Shown here in pieces: positions 23,096 through 35,866 of a stretch of DNA of 64,000 nt (its first letter is position 1; every line of letters begins with the position of its first letter). The stretch covers positions 1,674,001 through 1,738,000 of the forward strand of contig JALPQD010000215.1 in the NCBI GenBank assembly GCA_023101885.1, read 5' to 3'. The translations under genes were made by a program, and so were the position numbers. The notes under the pieces are model-generated. The model searched no databases. It saw only the letters and a program-made list of their open reading frames with translations, and was not told the origin of the DNA. The DNA is from Typhlomys cinereus (taxonomy: Eukaryota; Chordata; Mammalia; Rodentia; Platacanthomyidae).

Positions 23096-26000
23096 GGGCC
23101 TCAGGAGCAAGTCCATCACCAGGGTAGCGCCGAGGCCTCAGGTGACTTGCTCCTCACTCTAGAGATGGGCAACACCTCATTCTGGGAAGCAGAGCAAACA
23201 ATCCCATGTTCCCAGAACGTCCCATTCTCAAATTGGTCTGTAGAATGACCATGTGACCAGGCTCCTCCAATCACAAGCCTCTTTCTCCCCCCCACCCCAC
23301 TTGGGTAAGAGAGGTTAGGAGGGTATTAGCAAAGGTCACACAGCTCAGAAACTGCATCCTGTAGCTACTCTAGCCTGACCCCTTGTCCTGCTGGAGATCT
23401 AGAACCTTCCACCCTCCAGAATCTTCTTTGCTAGTGGTACTCACCAGGTTGGTTTTGAACCTAGGGAGCACACAGGGAACACAAACTGAAGACTTGTGCG
23501 TTGGGGTGAGACAAGAATGGGCATCCTTGAGAGGGAAGCATGGAGCCCGCCTGCCTCCTGCATTTATTCCGCCAGGCTCCGGAGTTACAGTTGGCATATG
23601 CAAGGGCAATGCCAAGGGTATCCAAGGTGCCACGCTCCCTCTGCCTGTGCCCCTGGCAGGAAGGTGATGGGGGGAGAGGGGGAGGGAGGGTCTCTGTGTC
23701 CCCAGCAGGGATCTTCCTGGCAGGCTTGCATGACTGGCTGCCTGGGAGCTCATGCACACCCCCAGGGGACTCGCTGCCAACTGCCTGCTACTTGGGGTGT
23801 CTGGCTAATGAGGAGACGGGCTGAGCTCTCAGAAGCAGCAGGGGCCCTGTGTTTGGTGGGTGGCTGGTTTCGCTTTCAGAATGACTGAGAAGCACCCCAC
23901 TGAGAAGCTGGGGGCCCACAGCAGAGGTGCAGAGCCCTCCCTCGTCTGAACCTTTTCACGACTGGCTGTTTACCAAACCCTCCTTTCCCCAGGGGCCCAC
24001 ACCCCTCACCCCCATGCCTGCTTCGACTCCAGGCCAGAGCTCCGCCACATGCCGAGGTGCTGAGAAGGGATGGGGGGGCCTGAAGGGTCAAAGCGGCCTC
24101 CTGGCCAACCCCACACCCCTGCATACCCCGTTTCCTCCTCACTCTGCCCAGCAGTCAAACCACCAACACCCCCCTCCATCCCCACCCAACGCCCACCAGA
24201 TTAGCACATTTCCTCACACGTTTCCTGGCCCAAGCCAGGTCGCTGAGCCCCTAAGCCATGCCACCAATTCCCTAGGTCCAAGCCCCTCTTTGTGGGAATC
24301 GCATTCTGGGAGGATGGGAATTACAGGCCACGGCCACAGGGTGTGGCCGACATGAGCCAAATAGAAAGAGCCGGAAGACTCTGGAGCATCTCACAGGTTC
24401 TAGAGGACAAGAGATCCCCGGTGCAGACACTAGACAGCTGCAAAGACTCCTGGGAATTCCATTCACACCAGGAGGAGCTCATCCAGCAGCTCCAGGGTCT
24501 CATGTCATCCCCCAAACCCCGGTTCTTCCAAGTTATCAACGACACAGGAAAGATAAGGGAAACAGGAGCCTCTGGCTGCAGAAGGCTGAAGCCACCCACA
24601 GGGAGCAAGGGAGACCCCGGGGGTGGGGGGGTCCCTGTCTTTGCCCGGCCTCCTACTTTGACTCCAAGTGGAGAATTTCTCCAGGAAGCGTGTTCGCCGA
24701 CTGCAGCTCTCCACGCTGAGCTTCCTGCCTCCCACAAGTGACATGGGGGCTTTTACTAGACCCCACCCCCCAGAGGGCCACTAGTGTGCTTCAGAGCCCA
24801 CCACCCTGAACCCCACCTGGGAAAAAGCCAAGCAGAGTCAGGATCAGAAGCACACGTCCACCCCGAGTGTGGGGCTTGACCCCATGACATTGATCTCCGG
24901 GACCCTTAAGTGCACGTGATTGAGTTAGATAGAGTACGCTGAGCCCCAGCCTTCGGGGTCCCCACACTGGCGAGGCCAGAGGCTCACTGTGGTCAACTCA
25001 CTCCTGGTGCTGGGGCCGAACCCGGAGAAATGGCCCTGCCTGGTGGGCACAAGGCAGCAGGGGTCAGGACCCTGGACCCACCCTGCCACCGCTTCTAGGC
25101 CACCCCCTGGAACTCCCCCAACAGCCCTGGATGGTTGCCCACGTGGCAGAGAAAGCTAGGAGAAGAGGGGGCAACTCACATAGGCACACCTGAAGCTCAC
25201 TGACCACCCCTCCCAAGACTCCTGCACGGGCGCCCCTCTGCCCGTCCCATGGCCCCTCCACCCCACCTACTCCAACACAACCTCCCTATCCTCAGAAGTC
25301 CCCAGGCCAGGGGTCGGGAACCAAAAGGACCTGGACAGCGCACCCGGGCGCTGATGGGAGGAGGGGCCAAGGGCGGAAGGTGCCCTGGGGATGTGACGGG
25401 GGATGTGGCCTAGGTTTCCAGGCCTGTGGTTCCCGCTTGGCGCCCTGGCTGAAGCCGCTTGCGCCCTTCCTGCAGGAAGCAGGGGGCGGCGGGAGTGAGG
25501 GTCAGAGCGTGGGCGGAGGTGGTGCTGTCGTGAGGTCTGTGGTCTGGCAGTGAAGCGCGCACCAGGCCAGCGTGGTCACTTGAAGAGGTGGGGGGGGCTC
25601 TGTGGGCTTCCTTCACAGCGGGCCCTCTTCCTGTGTCTTCTCGGCTCCTGTCCAGCACCTGTCCCGCCCCGGGTCCCAGAGCATAGACAAAAGAGGGGAT
25701 GCAGAATAGTCACCTCGAAACGCCAGAGACTAGTGCGCTGATGACCCGGCAGAGTGCGGGAGATGCGAGGTTAGCAATATGCCAGGTAGAATGTTCTAGA
25801 AGTCACAGCCTTCCCAGGTAACAGAAGCTACCCTCCTTTGGCTCTTGATGTCCATTCCTGACTGCACCAGCCATCCCCTCCTCTCCCAAGCTTGTCAGAA
25901 TCACAGGCCTCACCTGAGACTCGCTGAGTCACAGTCAAGACCCCTAAGTGGGCTATATGCACACAGAGGTTCGAGAAGCTACATGCTGAATTCATTTAGT

Positions 26001-26409
26001 CCATGGTCATCTTTCCAATAGAGCATTTTATGCTGGTTTACCCAGGAGAAAGCCACACGTGGGACTCATAAAGGCTGAGACTCGAACACTTGCCTTTGCT
26101 ACACGTTTGGAACCGGAAAGGCTGTGAGTGTTCAAGGTGCCACGGACAGACCTGCCAAGGCTACACGGCTCTCCCCTTCCAGAACCCTCTGGGGCCTTCC
26201 CACTTCTCTGACCCCTGTTTATGTAGGAAGAGTCCAGCTTACGATTTTCATTGGCATCAAAGATTGAAACACCTACCGGTCAACAGGGAACATGTGGATG
26301 GTCAGGAAACAGCAGCACAAGAGCCCAGAGGCCACCCAGCCCTGCAGTAGCCAGGACCCATTGGCAGGGCCAACAGGCGCACGAGTTAATGTAGTATGAC
26401 TGGCAATTA

Positions 26410-26770
26410 GCAGTTGGATGCCAACTTGCCAATAGAAGGCTGAGCTTTTGGGCACATTTGTGAAGACTTCTCAGTTCAGCAAGCCCTGAGCAAACCCGTG
26501 GAAGATTATCTAACTGGCGTGGGAGGCTCGGTCCATAAAGGGTGGGAGCAGTCATTGCCTGGGCAGGTGGGCCAGACCAAGACAGCCGGTTCAGTGTTAG
26601 CACTCGGGCGCACAGGCCGAGGGGGACAACACACCCCTCTTCCAGCTCTGTGTGGATGCAGCCAGGCCTCGGATCCTGGTAGTGCAACGAATGCGCCCGC
26701 AACGTCGATAACTGAACTGTGAGAAAGAATACAGCCCCTTGTTTCTCCCACCTTGTTCGGGTCCTGTATT
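26410..26770 (+). repeat. Medium-reiterated rodent repeat, diverged copy
   Basis: Shares gcaagccctgagcaaaccc and a final gaactgtgagaaagaataca then ccccttgtttctccc with the copies at 0.5, 30.6 and 59 kb. Open frames on the minus strand here are accidental. Confidence 0.45.
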
Positions 26771-29289
26771 CACACCAGGGATAAAAAGCCACTGTAACGA
26801 TGACCACACGTCCCTCGGCGGAGCTGTCTCTACCCCCATGGGCTTCCGGGAGGAGGGAGAGAGGCAGGGAGGTCCAGGCACAAACCGTACCCACCTAGAT
26901 GAAGCAACAACCCCCCCCATGGAGCACCGCATCCCCGAGTCCAGCCCTCGCCTGGTCCCCAGCTGGTCGCCAGCAGCAATCCCGGCAGGACCAGACTCCC
27001 TCAAATCCTCCCGGGGTGAGGGGGTCCCACATGCTGGGAGCCCACTCGGCTCTCGTGAGCCGTGTTTCTTGCACACAGGTCCATTCTTCACAGGCGCGCT
27101 TGTGTGCACAGATCTTTCTTCTCACGCACCTGAGCCGCGCACATCCACCTCGCCCCCCCCCCAGGGCACACGCGGCCCGACGCCCTTCAGGCCTTTTGGA
27201 GGTCCTTTGGAATACCAGTGCTGCTAAGGAAATCTCATCACTTGGGGGAGGGGGTGCAGAACTGGAATGTGGCCCCTTGGACTCTGAACTGCCCCCATGG
27301 GAGAAAGCTCATGGTCAAGACACACACGCACGCACATACACAGCAGTGTGACCCAGGTGCCAACTCCTTGGAAGACACTGGGTGGCTTTGTGCGCTATGC
27401 ACACACCTGCACTTCCTGCGTGGGCAGCGAGGCTAACATGTGCTCGGTCCATTCTGCCATCATCCTTACCCCAACCGCCTATCTGCTTCTCGCCTGCCAG
27501 AGGGCTTTGCACACATCTGATGCTGAATAACTAACTGCTTGAGTGGCACCAGAAGCTGCCGCCAGGGGGCGACGTGGGCTCCGTCCCCACCTCCAGACAG
27601 GCTGCAGCAGGGAAATTGGTCTGAAGACCAGAGGATAGCTTCTGTACCTCCCTGGGGGTTCTGGGTACCCACAGAATAAGTCAGAGGAACAAACCAAGCC
27701 TTGTTCCAGGGAGACAGAATAGGGCAGTTCAAAGACAGAGACAGGCAGGCCCAGAGGGTCTGGGAAGAATCTCATGGGCTCTGGGATTAGCAACTACATA
27801 TAGATAACTGTTCTGGGCCCAGCTGTCGGCCTGAGGTCACACAGCAGAGTAGGATGAAAATCATGGCCTCAGCCTCCCACGAGAGAGAGGCAACTCCATG
27901 AGCCAAGTGTGAACCAAAGTTCAGGGGTAAAAGATGCATGCACATGAACAAGGCGGATGAACTTACGGGAACCTTAATGATTGTGGAGAGGTTGGGATGG
28001 TACAGGTTAGAGCCAATTACCAGTTATCATTCTAGTCCTTGAGAGTCCTTCCTGCTCTCCTCTGCGTCTCTGACCTGACATTCTCATAACTGGCAGGTGA
28101 AACCTTTCGAAATGCATTAACGCAACAGGCTGCAGGCTTTCACCAATCGAAAGGCCAAGAATGCCACGAGCTAGCATCCCAGGCTTGCTGCGGATGAAGC
28201 TCCCCGCTTCGCTGCAACCTCCCTGAGATGCCACTGATGGACTTGAACATTGTCTTGATGTTGGGATTTTCTTTGCTCTGTAACGATCAAAATCTCAGGA
28301 AATGGTTACCATATAAGACATGGAATGTGGGGGCAACTGAGTTCCTGGGGGCCATCTATGGTCACCTATATCTGGCTCCAGAATTAACTGTCTCTTCTTC
28401 CCAGTCAAGATGAGAGTTGTGATTCTGTGTGGACGTAAGGCATGGAGTGAGAGGCCCCAGACAGGTGTGGAAGTGCTGACTGCAGATCCTGGGATCTTCC
28501 GGGTGGGTCTCCTCCTCTAGATCCCAGAGCCCGGGCCCCGCCCCCGCACAGAGAGTGCTTGCTGTCAGGACTTACATCCCCCTCCCCCCAAATCACATCC
28601 ACACCTCCCTAGCCTGCCTGCAAAGCCTTCCCTTGCGAGAGGCCCCACCCCATTTTAGAGACCGGCCCTACCTGAGAGGCCCCACCCATCTCAGAGGTCT
28701 TTGTATCTAATACCTACACCTGACAAAATCCAGGAACTTCTCTCCACACACACACTCCCCAAAGTCTCAATCCCCACCCCATCTTGCATGCACTCCTCCC
28801 TCGGCCCTCATATCCTGTATATAGGCCCAGCCCATGCACTGGGAGCCCAGCCCAGCCCTAAAGGCTCAACAGCTTCCCAAGAGTTTCACCAATTGGAGGA
28901 CAACCTTTTCAGTCATGAGCTTGTGGGCGGGAGTTGGGGGTCTGTATCAAATTGAACTCATAACAGCTGCCCAACCTTCTTCCTCCCTCTGGGTCCTTTC
29001 TGTTGCCCGCCTCCCAGCCTGGACCCAGAATACGCCAGAAGCAGCAAGCGTTCCCCCTCCTGTCTCCAAGCTTCGTGGAATCCCTGTGGAATCCCACCCT
29101 CACACACAGAATTCCACTCTCTCTCAGCAGCCCTTGCTGTCTTACAGGCCACTGTGATGGTCCACGCCACATCCCCCTGCCCCAGAGGTAGGGAACTGAG
29201 CTAGTGAGATTTATGGGTGTCAGCTTAACCCTTGAAGGTTGATCTCTGGACACATCTGTGAAGAGCAGCTCCATTAGCTAATCAATGCT

Positions 29290-30530
29290 GGCTTTTCATT
29301 TAGATCAGAGAAATGGTGCTACATCCCTTTGGTCCCCCAAAAGAAGAAGACTTATGTTGCTTTATTTTTCAGAATAAAAAAGGAGGATAATTTAGATTGC
29401 TCTGTACAAAGAATCAGTTCGCATTGTTTTGGACAGGTTTTAAAATATGATCTACAGTAGCCAGAGGAAAAAGATCTCCTTGGCTTTTACACCTTGTAAA
29501 TGTGTTCTTTTACTAACTCCTGCTTGCTTGTACCCACAGCAAGACTGCTGAGCTTGTTCGGTTTATCTCATGTGCCTTCCCAATTACAATGATCTGGTCC
29601 TTCTATAGATTCTGGAGACTCAATTTGCCTGTGTTTTGTCTCTTTTAGACCAACCTTGAGGTAATAAAGCCATCTATCAAAGACCTCTAGACCAACCCAG
29701 CATTTCATAGATGAGAATGTCAGACTGCTCTTATTTTCTTCGCCCCGATTCAGCAGGAAGCAGCCAGATCCGAATCATCGCCCTTTATCCCCAGAGCAGT
29801 CTGAATTCTCAAATAGGTTTATGGGAAAGTGAGGCAGGATTAGAGCAGCTATGCTGGGATGGGTCTCTCAAGGTCTTTGGAATTCTGAAGAGACATCTCC
29901 TACTGCTGGAATCGCCTGGAAAGAACACCCCTGCTGAAAAACTGACTCCAATCCTCCCAGAAATTTACCGCAAGAACTGTGACTAACACTCCATGATTGG
30001 AGTGTGCCTATAGAAAAGGGGGGAATGTTGGACCCTGAGACCCTCGCCCTAAAATTCACAAAGCAGGCTGGTTCAAGCCCACAGTATAGCCCTTGCTTGT
30101 AGTCATTCAGGCATCCATTGTTTATAGCCATCCAAGCATCCATTGTTAGTCATTGCTTAAAACTATGTACAGCCTTGAGCTTTTTACAGGTACTTCCCCA
30201 CCCCTTAAGACCTCCAGCCCTTCAGTTCTGGAAAAGCAAGTTTGCCCAAAGGGAATTCCATCAATGAAGGTCACCCAGAATGAACAGCCTGCGGTTAAGC
30301 AGGTGGACTGGAACAATCACCAAGAGCCAACTCCACCCGAGCTCTTGCCGACCAATGACTGTAAAGGTCATAGAAAATTCCTCAGCTAAGCAACCCCCCC
30401 TACCCCAAGACCCCTTAAAAACCCCTTGCCCGAGCTGCTCGGGGCCGCTTCAGTCTCTCCTGCGTGAGAGGTTGCTGGAGCCGCCCGGCGCGTCGTTAAA
30501 TAAAACCTCATGCTATTGCAAAAAAAAAAA
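29290..30530 (+). mobile_element. ERV1-type endogenous retrovirus 3' end with LTR ending in a poly(A) tract (fossil)
   Basis: A polypurine tract (agaaaaggggggaa) directly precedes TGTTGGACCC at 30,026, the expected start of a gammaretrovirus-like 3' LTR. The LTR has a promoter-like GC segment (about 30,420-30,490) and AATAAA at 30,499-30,504, then ends 15 bases later in 11 A residues with no U5. The upstream 700 bp are diverged internal sequence; I see no intact viral gene. It lies antisense to Il2rb and C1qtnf6. Confidence 0.65.
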
Positions 30531-30569
30531 GAATTATAATTGAGTCAAGTCAGATTATTTAATCGAGGT

Positions 30570-30885
30570 TGGAAGACCCCGCCCACAGTGGGCGGGGCTA
30601 TCACCTGGGCAGGTGGCTGAGATGGCGGGAACCGGTTCAGCGCGTTGGCAGACTTCGGCATCCCTGGACAGACTTGCTATCTGGCAAACGAGGTTTGCTC
30701 CTGTCTCAGCAGACCCCGTGGACAAGGTGTGGTCAGTTCCCTCGACTCCTGGTGCGGGCGTGATTCTCCTGCCAAGCTGTATTAAGAGCTATAATTAAGA
30801 ATCGTAAGAGTGAATAAGCCCCTTGTTCCTTTAAGTTATTTATTTGCTCGTGAATTTATCAGCAACATGGAGACAAACTACAGGG
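30570..30885 (+). repeat. Medium-reiterated rodent repeat
   Basis: Contains gaagaccccgcccacagtgg, gacagacttgctatctggc, and aataagccccttgttccttt then tcgtgaatttatcagcaaca: the same order of blocks as at 480-875 and 58,950-59,345. Confidence 0.5.
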
Positions 30886-31326
30886 GAGGCCCCATGATTC
30901 AGTGCTGCCCTGTGCCTCGCAGCAGTAGGTGTGGCTTGTGCTGACAGACCGGGCAGACAGCAGATGTCTGCAAAGGGACCTTTGCAGCCTGAGGTGTGAC
31001 TGATCACTTCCTCTGTAAAGTGAAGACAATGTTGCACCTGCCCTCAAATAAGATTTAACGGCAGGGTTCCAGGAGTCCCAGACTCACCCCTAAACCCCCG
31101 CAATAAGCCCACCATTAACACCCTTGCTGGACAGGTGTGGAAACTGAGGCCCAAAGAGGTGTCCCCCCCCCCCGCCCCCGCACGCTATGAGACACTGTCG
31201 TCCTTAGCACACGGCATGAACCAGGGTTCTCAGAGCAGCTGAACCCCGTCCTGTGACTTCTGCTTGTCATGGGCATACGTCCTTTGCACCAGACTTACCC
31301 AGGTGAGCAACAAGAAGCAGAGGGAG

Positions 31327-31550
31327 AAGGCTGAGGAGATGGCTCAGGGGTTAAAACTTTGCCTCCCAAGCAAAGGGACTTGAGTTCAGATCCCCAGATC
31401 TCACGTTAAAATTCTGGGCAGATGCGGCAGTGGCCTGAGATTCTGGCCCTGGAAGACAGAGCCTGGGAAACCCCAAAGCAAAGCAAGAAGAAGGTAGAGC
31501 AATCCAGGGTGATTCCTGACATCACCTACAGACATACACACTCAGGTGTC

Positions 31551-31583
<33 letters not shown>
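31327..31583 (+). mobile_element. CA-tailed tRNA-derived SINE
   Basis: Head aggagatggctcaggggtta, B-box-like gagttcagatcccc, body agacagagcctgggaaaccc then agcaatccagggtgattcct, ending in a perfect (AC)n tract at 31,553-31,582. Confidence 0.82.
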
Positions 31584-31586
<3 letters not shown>

Positions 31587-33894
31587 GAAGGCCAGGGACA
31601 TCAATCCTCTTCCTGAGATGAATCCTAGGAAGGAAGGAAGCAAAGAAACGGCCACATCATGTGCCCAGCCGATGGGGGCCAGGCTCAGGCTGTCCTCCAA
31701 GGACACGGCGTGCGTGAGGAGAGGACCGGGATACCTCAAAGGGATGAGGGTGGCAGACTGAATGAGAACGGCTCAGTAGACATGGGAGCGACCACGGCAT
31801 GGAACAGGTGGGGTGCGTGGACACCATGGACTGAGCAGTGCACAGACCAACCCAGGGGACAGCACAGGGACACAGTGCCTAGGGAGAAGTCCTGAGATGC
31901 CCCACGGGGAGGAGGAGCCAGCTGGACCAGACCGGCTCTCCTGGGCTTCCGCAGATGAAGGTGTGTTCTGGAGATGAAGGCGAGTCACAGAGAGAGAAAG
32001 TTCTGGATCATCTACTCCAGAGCTTGTCGCATCAGGTCAATCCCTAGGGGCTGAGGAACGGTCCCCTGGGAAAAGGTCGCTTTGTCACCAGAATGGGACT
32101 CATCTCCCCTCTGACCTGCCTGGGGGTCAACTGCCCCCTCTACTTGCCTGGATCACCAGTGATTCCCGCCCCGCCCCCCACATTTTCCCACAGCCCGGGC
32201 CCTGGCTTCTTAACCTCCCGTCTTTCTGGGCTCAGAGGCCAGCGGCACCGCAGCCAGGCCAGTTCAGCCCGTGAACTCTTGACTCGTGTCTGGAAATCCC
32301 TCCTTCCTTGCTGGCTCCCCCTGCGCACCCCACCCATAATGTCCTCCCCATCTGTGTCTGTTCCTAGGAAGTATCTGCCTGCCTGAGGCTGCAGACGCGC
32401 ACACGTGGCAACGTCGGGCTGCCGTGGGGGGTCTGCAGCTGGCCAGGAGAAGGGGGGCTGCGGGATTTCCTCCCCTGGCCAAGGACTCATTGTTTCCTGG
32501 GCAAAGTCCTTCATCCAGCAGGACACTGCGCGCGTGGCAAGGAGGGCGTCCACTTCCAAGCCATGGGCAGGACAGCATGGGGTGCTGCTAGATCAGAGCG
32601 AAGTCCAGGCTCACGTGCAGAGTGACCAGTCCAGATTCCACTGCAAGGGACTTGGAGGTGATGGGCTGTGAGCAGAGTCGTGGGAGAGTGACCCCCAAGA
32701 CCCGGCCTGGCTCTGGCACCCACATGCACTGGGTCACCACTTCTGTGAACCATCTGACAGTGTTTTCTGTACCATTGGCTTGCATTTCATGACGTCTGTC
32801 CAGTCACGTGTCCCCCTGACGGGTTCTGCAAACATTCTCTCTCATACAGTCCTGCATCCTTGGATGAGTCAAAATCCTCGCAGGGTTAAGGAGGAAAAGA
32901 ATTGGAACCAGATGTTATAAAGACCATGTGGGGAGGGTCCAAAATTATTTAAAAAAAAAATATTACCCAGTATCCTCTAGTTACCCAGCCAAGCAAGTGA
33001 CTGTCCGGGGCACAGTCAGAGCAAGAAGTACCAAGGTTTCTTAGAGCACAGCCTGGTAAACAGCTGCCCAAGGTGGACCCGCCTGGCTGCCTCTGCCCTG
33101 TGCCTTCAAAGTCCAGTGAGGCACGGCGTCCCCCGCATGGCATCCAGCATCCTCCCCATTTCTGACATTCGTGTGCCCCCGATCCCAGTGCAGTCTGTCC
33201 TGTCTTTGGCCGGACTTTCTGTGATCCCCCTGGCCCAGCAAACCCCCTCCTACAGGGCAGAGGAGGACGAGCCCAGGCTGAGCCCAACATGGACGCCGTT
33301 CCTGGCATGATCTTGCCTGTTCTCCACCAGCCGCCTCCTGCTCCTGTCTCCGTGCCGTCCCTACCACGGCAGACTTCATTCCCGTGAACCATAACAAGCC
33401 CTTCCTTCCTTTAGCTGCCTTTGCCAGGTAGGTCGGCACAGCAACAAGCCAAGGGACACACCCACCTGGTGGGGCACTTGGGAGCCCCTGGCTAGAGTGC
33501 GGGTTCTTGGGATGCTCTCCCAGGGAGGTGACGTACGGCTACCGCGTACCGCGCATCCGCAGCCGGAGCTGCATAGCAGAGGCTCAGCAGACGCTGTTGC
33601 AAGAGGACACGGCACCGCCAGGCAATCTCCTGCCTCATCCTGAAGCCACCATGAGGGAGATGACGATCGTCACCGTCACTTCACAGACAAGGAAACCGAG
33701 ATGTGGGGACTCATCCGCCCTGGACCGACTCCACTCGTTCACAGGGTCTGCTTTGCACGAGTGGTCGTGGAGGGGCCGTTTCACTGCGGACAGGGAGCAT
33801 GCAGAGGGTTGGGGTCTCTCTGGACCCTTGAGGGCCGGGACAGCTGCCCTCCAAGGTGAGCCAAGGGCTAAGGGCGGAAAGAACCAGGCTGACC

Positions 33895-35318
33895 CGCCGA
33901 GAGGACCCAGCATCTTTATTCACGCTGGCCAAGCAGGCAGGACACTGGGCAGCGGGGGCGTCACAGCACAGCCTGGCCACACCCTGTGGCTTCCTTGGCT
34001 GTAAGCACCAGAGACCCGACCCCATAGGACCATCCCTGCCCGGGGTCTGCAAAGCACCAGTGGACGGAGGCCACCCCCTCTGGGGAGGTCAGGCCACCTG
34101 GGGAGAGGGACACCAGGCCACACGCCCTGGGAAAGGCAGAAAGCAAAGCCCGGGTCTCTCTGCCCCCCCCATAACCTCCCCAGAGCCTGACTTGATAGCG
34201 TGGCTCAGTGAAGGCCTCGGCTGACCTGAATGTTGTCTGTTCAGTCCCCAGACCTGCTGAGGGCTGAAGCTTAGCACCCCTGGCCTGGCCCTCTGTCCAA
34301 GGCATCTGTCAGGGTGTGGGGGTGCTTGGAGGTGAGAGCTGCTTCCAAGGGCCTTAGCACCTTTATAAGCCTGCTGGGTCAGGGGCACTGGGCCCGGGAG
34401 GGGCCACGAGGGTCAGTGAACTCCTGGGGACAGACACGACACAGGGGTCTGGCAGGAAGTCCTGGGGGAATAGGCTCAGATGCCTTGGTTCTCCAGGGGC
34501 CCGTTCACCCCCAGTGCCCCCAAATCCTGGCTCTCCTTTAAATCAAGGTCCCTAAGGTTGAATGAGGACACTGGGCGGGAGGGTGGAGAATGGGAAGTGA
34601 TACTATGCACACCTTGGACCCTGTGCCCTGGAGGGGGTGGGGGGTGAGGGCCCCACAGCCCCTGAGCACCCAGACCTGGGGAGCACCCAGTGTGTTCCCA
34701 GGTCTTCTCTGTATTAACTGGTACAGCCTCACCCCACCCAGGCTGCTGGACATTAAGGGGAGACCTTAGCTCCACCCTGCCTGGGCTTTCCCAGGGCCAA
34801 GCACCAAGCAATTGCTCAGAATTTGATAAATGAATAGTGAATGGCGGCTCTGCGGAGGAAGGAAGAGGACAGGAAAGGAGGAAAAGAGATGGGGGTGAGA
34901 GACTTGGAGGATGCTAGGGGGATTCCAGAGGTTTGGGAAGTCCGTGGAACCCTGGGAATGTTCTAGACCCAGTGCATCAGCATCCCCAAGGAAATTGCTA
35001 GAAATGCGGAATTCTGGGCTCACCTTACATGACCACACCCAAATGTGCCATGTAACAAGGTCTCAGTGGACCAGGAGCACATCGGACTATAGGAAGTCCG
35101 TGCGGCAGGCAGGGAAAGTCCTGGAATGTTTAGGTCCAGAAGTCTCTGCAAATAAGGCCGCGAGGAGGGCAGAAACAGACGGAGAGCCACGATGGTGGGA
35201 GGGAATGGAAAAGACTCCCCGCTTCCTAGAGGGGTGAACTCAGCCCTGGGGATGGGCAGGGAGTCGCCCTTGGCCATTAGCCCCGAAGCCGCCCGGCTGT
35301 GAGGATGGCCCCGGGAGC
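33895..35318 (-). other. C1qtnf6: C1qtnf6 3' UTR with poly(A) signal
   Basis: From the stop codon at 35,319-35,321 down to the first strong minus-strand AATAAA (33,915-33,920, tttatt on the plus strand). Cleavage would fall near 33,895-33,905. The length of about 1.4 kb is reasonable for the gene. It includes an L2/MIR-like scrap near 34,795-34,850. Confidence 0.65.
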
Positions 35319-35866
35319 TCAGTCATCCTCGGGTTTGATCAGGTGGCCGCTGAAGGTGATGTAGGTGTCCACGTCGTCGCTGTAGATGGCGTTCTCCCGC
35401 TCGCGCTTGAAGAGCCGCACCCAGACGTGGTCGCCGGGCGCCAGGGCCAGCATCACGCTCTGGCTCTGCATGATGCTGCGGTCGCTGGGCTGCGCGTACA
35501 GGATGACGGCCGCCTTCTCATTGTGCACCACGTGCACGTAGGTCTCCTTGAAGTTCCAGCTGTGCACGTTAAGGCTGAAGAAATAGAAGCCACGCAGTGG
35601 GGCCACAAAGCGGCCGGTGGCCATGTCGAAGTGGCCGTCCGTGTTCACGAAGACCCGGTCGAAGAGCAGTGGCAGGAAGTCCTCACTGCTGTGCAGGGCC
35701 GTCTTGCGGCCCACCGAGAAGGCGGAGTAGCGCGTCTGGCACGGGCTGCCGGGGCTGCCCGCCTGCCCCTTGTCGCCTCTGACGCCCTGCGGGCCACGGT
35801 CCCCACGGGGACCATCCTTGCCTGGCTTCCCTGGTATGCCTGGGGACCCTCGATCTCCCTTGTCAC
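35319..35866 (-). CDS. C1qtnf6: C1qtnf6 last coding exon: collagen stalk and C1q domain
   Basis: Acceptor tgtccccacag, 548 nt, stop TGA at 35,321-35,319. Encodes all 14 Gly-X-Y triplets and the whole globular domain. Overlapping long open frames on the plus strand are antisense shadows. Confidence 0.96.

Larger units (their letters stand above)
13451..33890. other. Il2rb-C1qtnf6 intergenic region, no recognised gene
   Basis: About 20 kb with no exon I can assign. It holds a CA satellite (16.8-17.3 kb), CA-tailed SINEs (18.2, 22.4, 31.3 kb), an inverted B1 (21.65 kb), MIR fragments (22.94-23.09, 31.13 kb), a CTC repeat (19.2 kb), several copies of the medium-reiterated repeat (26.5, 30.6, near 33.4 kb) and an ERV1-type 3' end (29.3-30.5 kb). 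A TATAAAAGG motif at 15.64 kb is noted separately. Confidence 0.65.

Noticed and set aside
26280..26894. 204-codon minus-strand open frame
   Set aside because: It covers an interspersed repeat copy and has no family resemblance.
29711..29986. 91-codon open frame inside the ERV-like region
   Set aside because: Short, in a degraded 3' internal region, with no retroviral domain that I can assign; treated as part of the fossil element.
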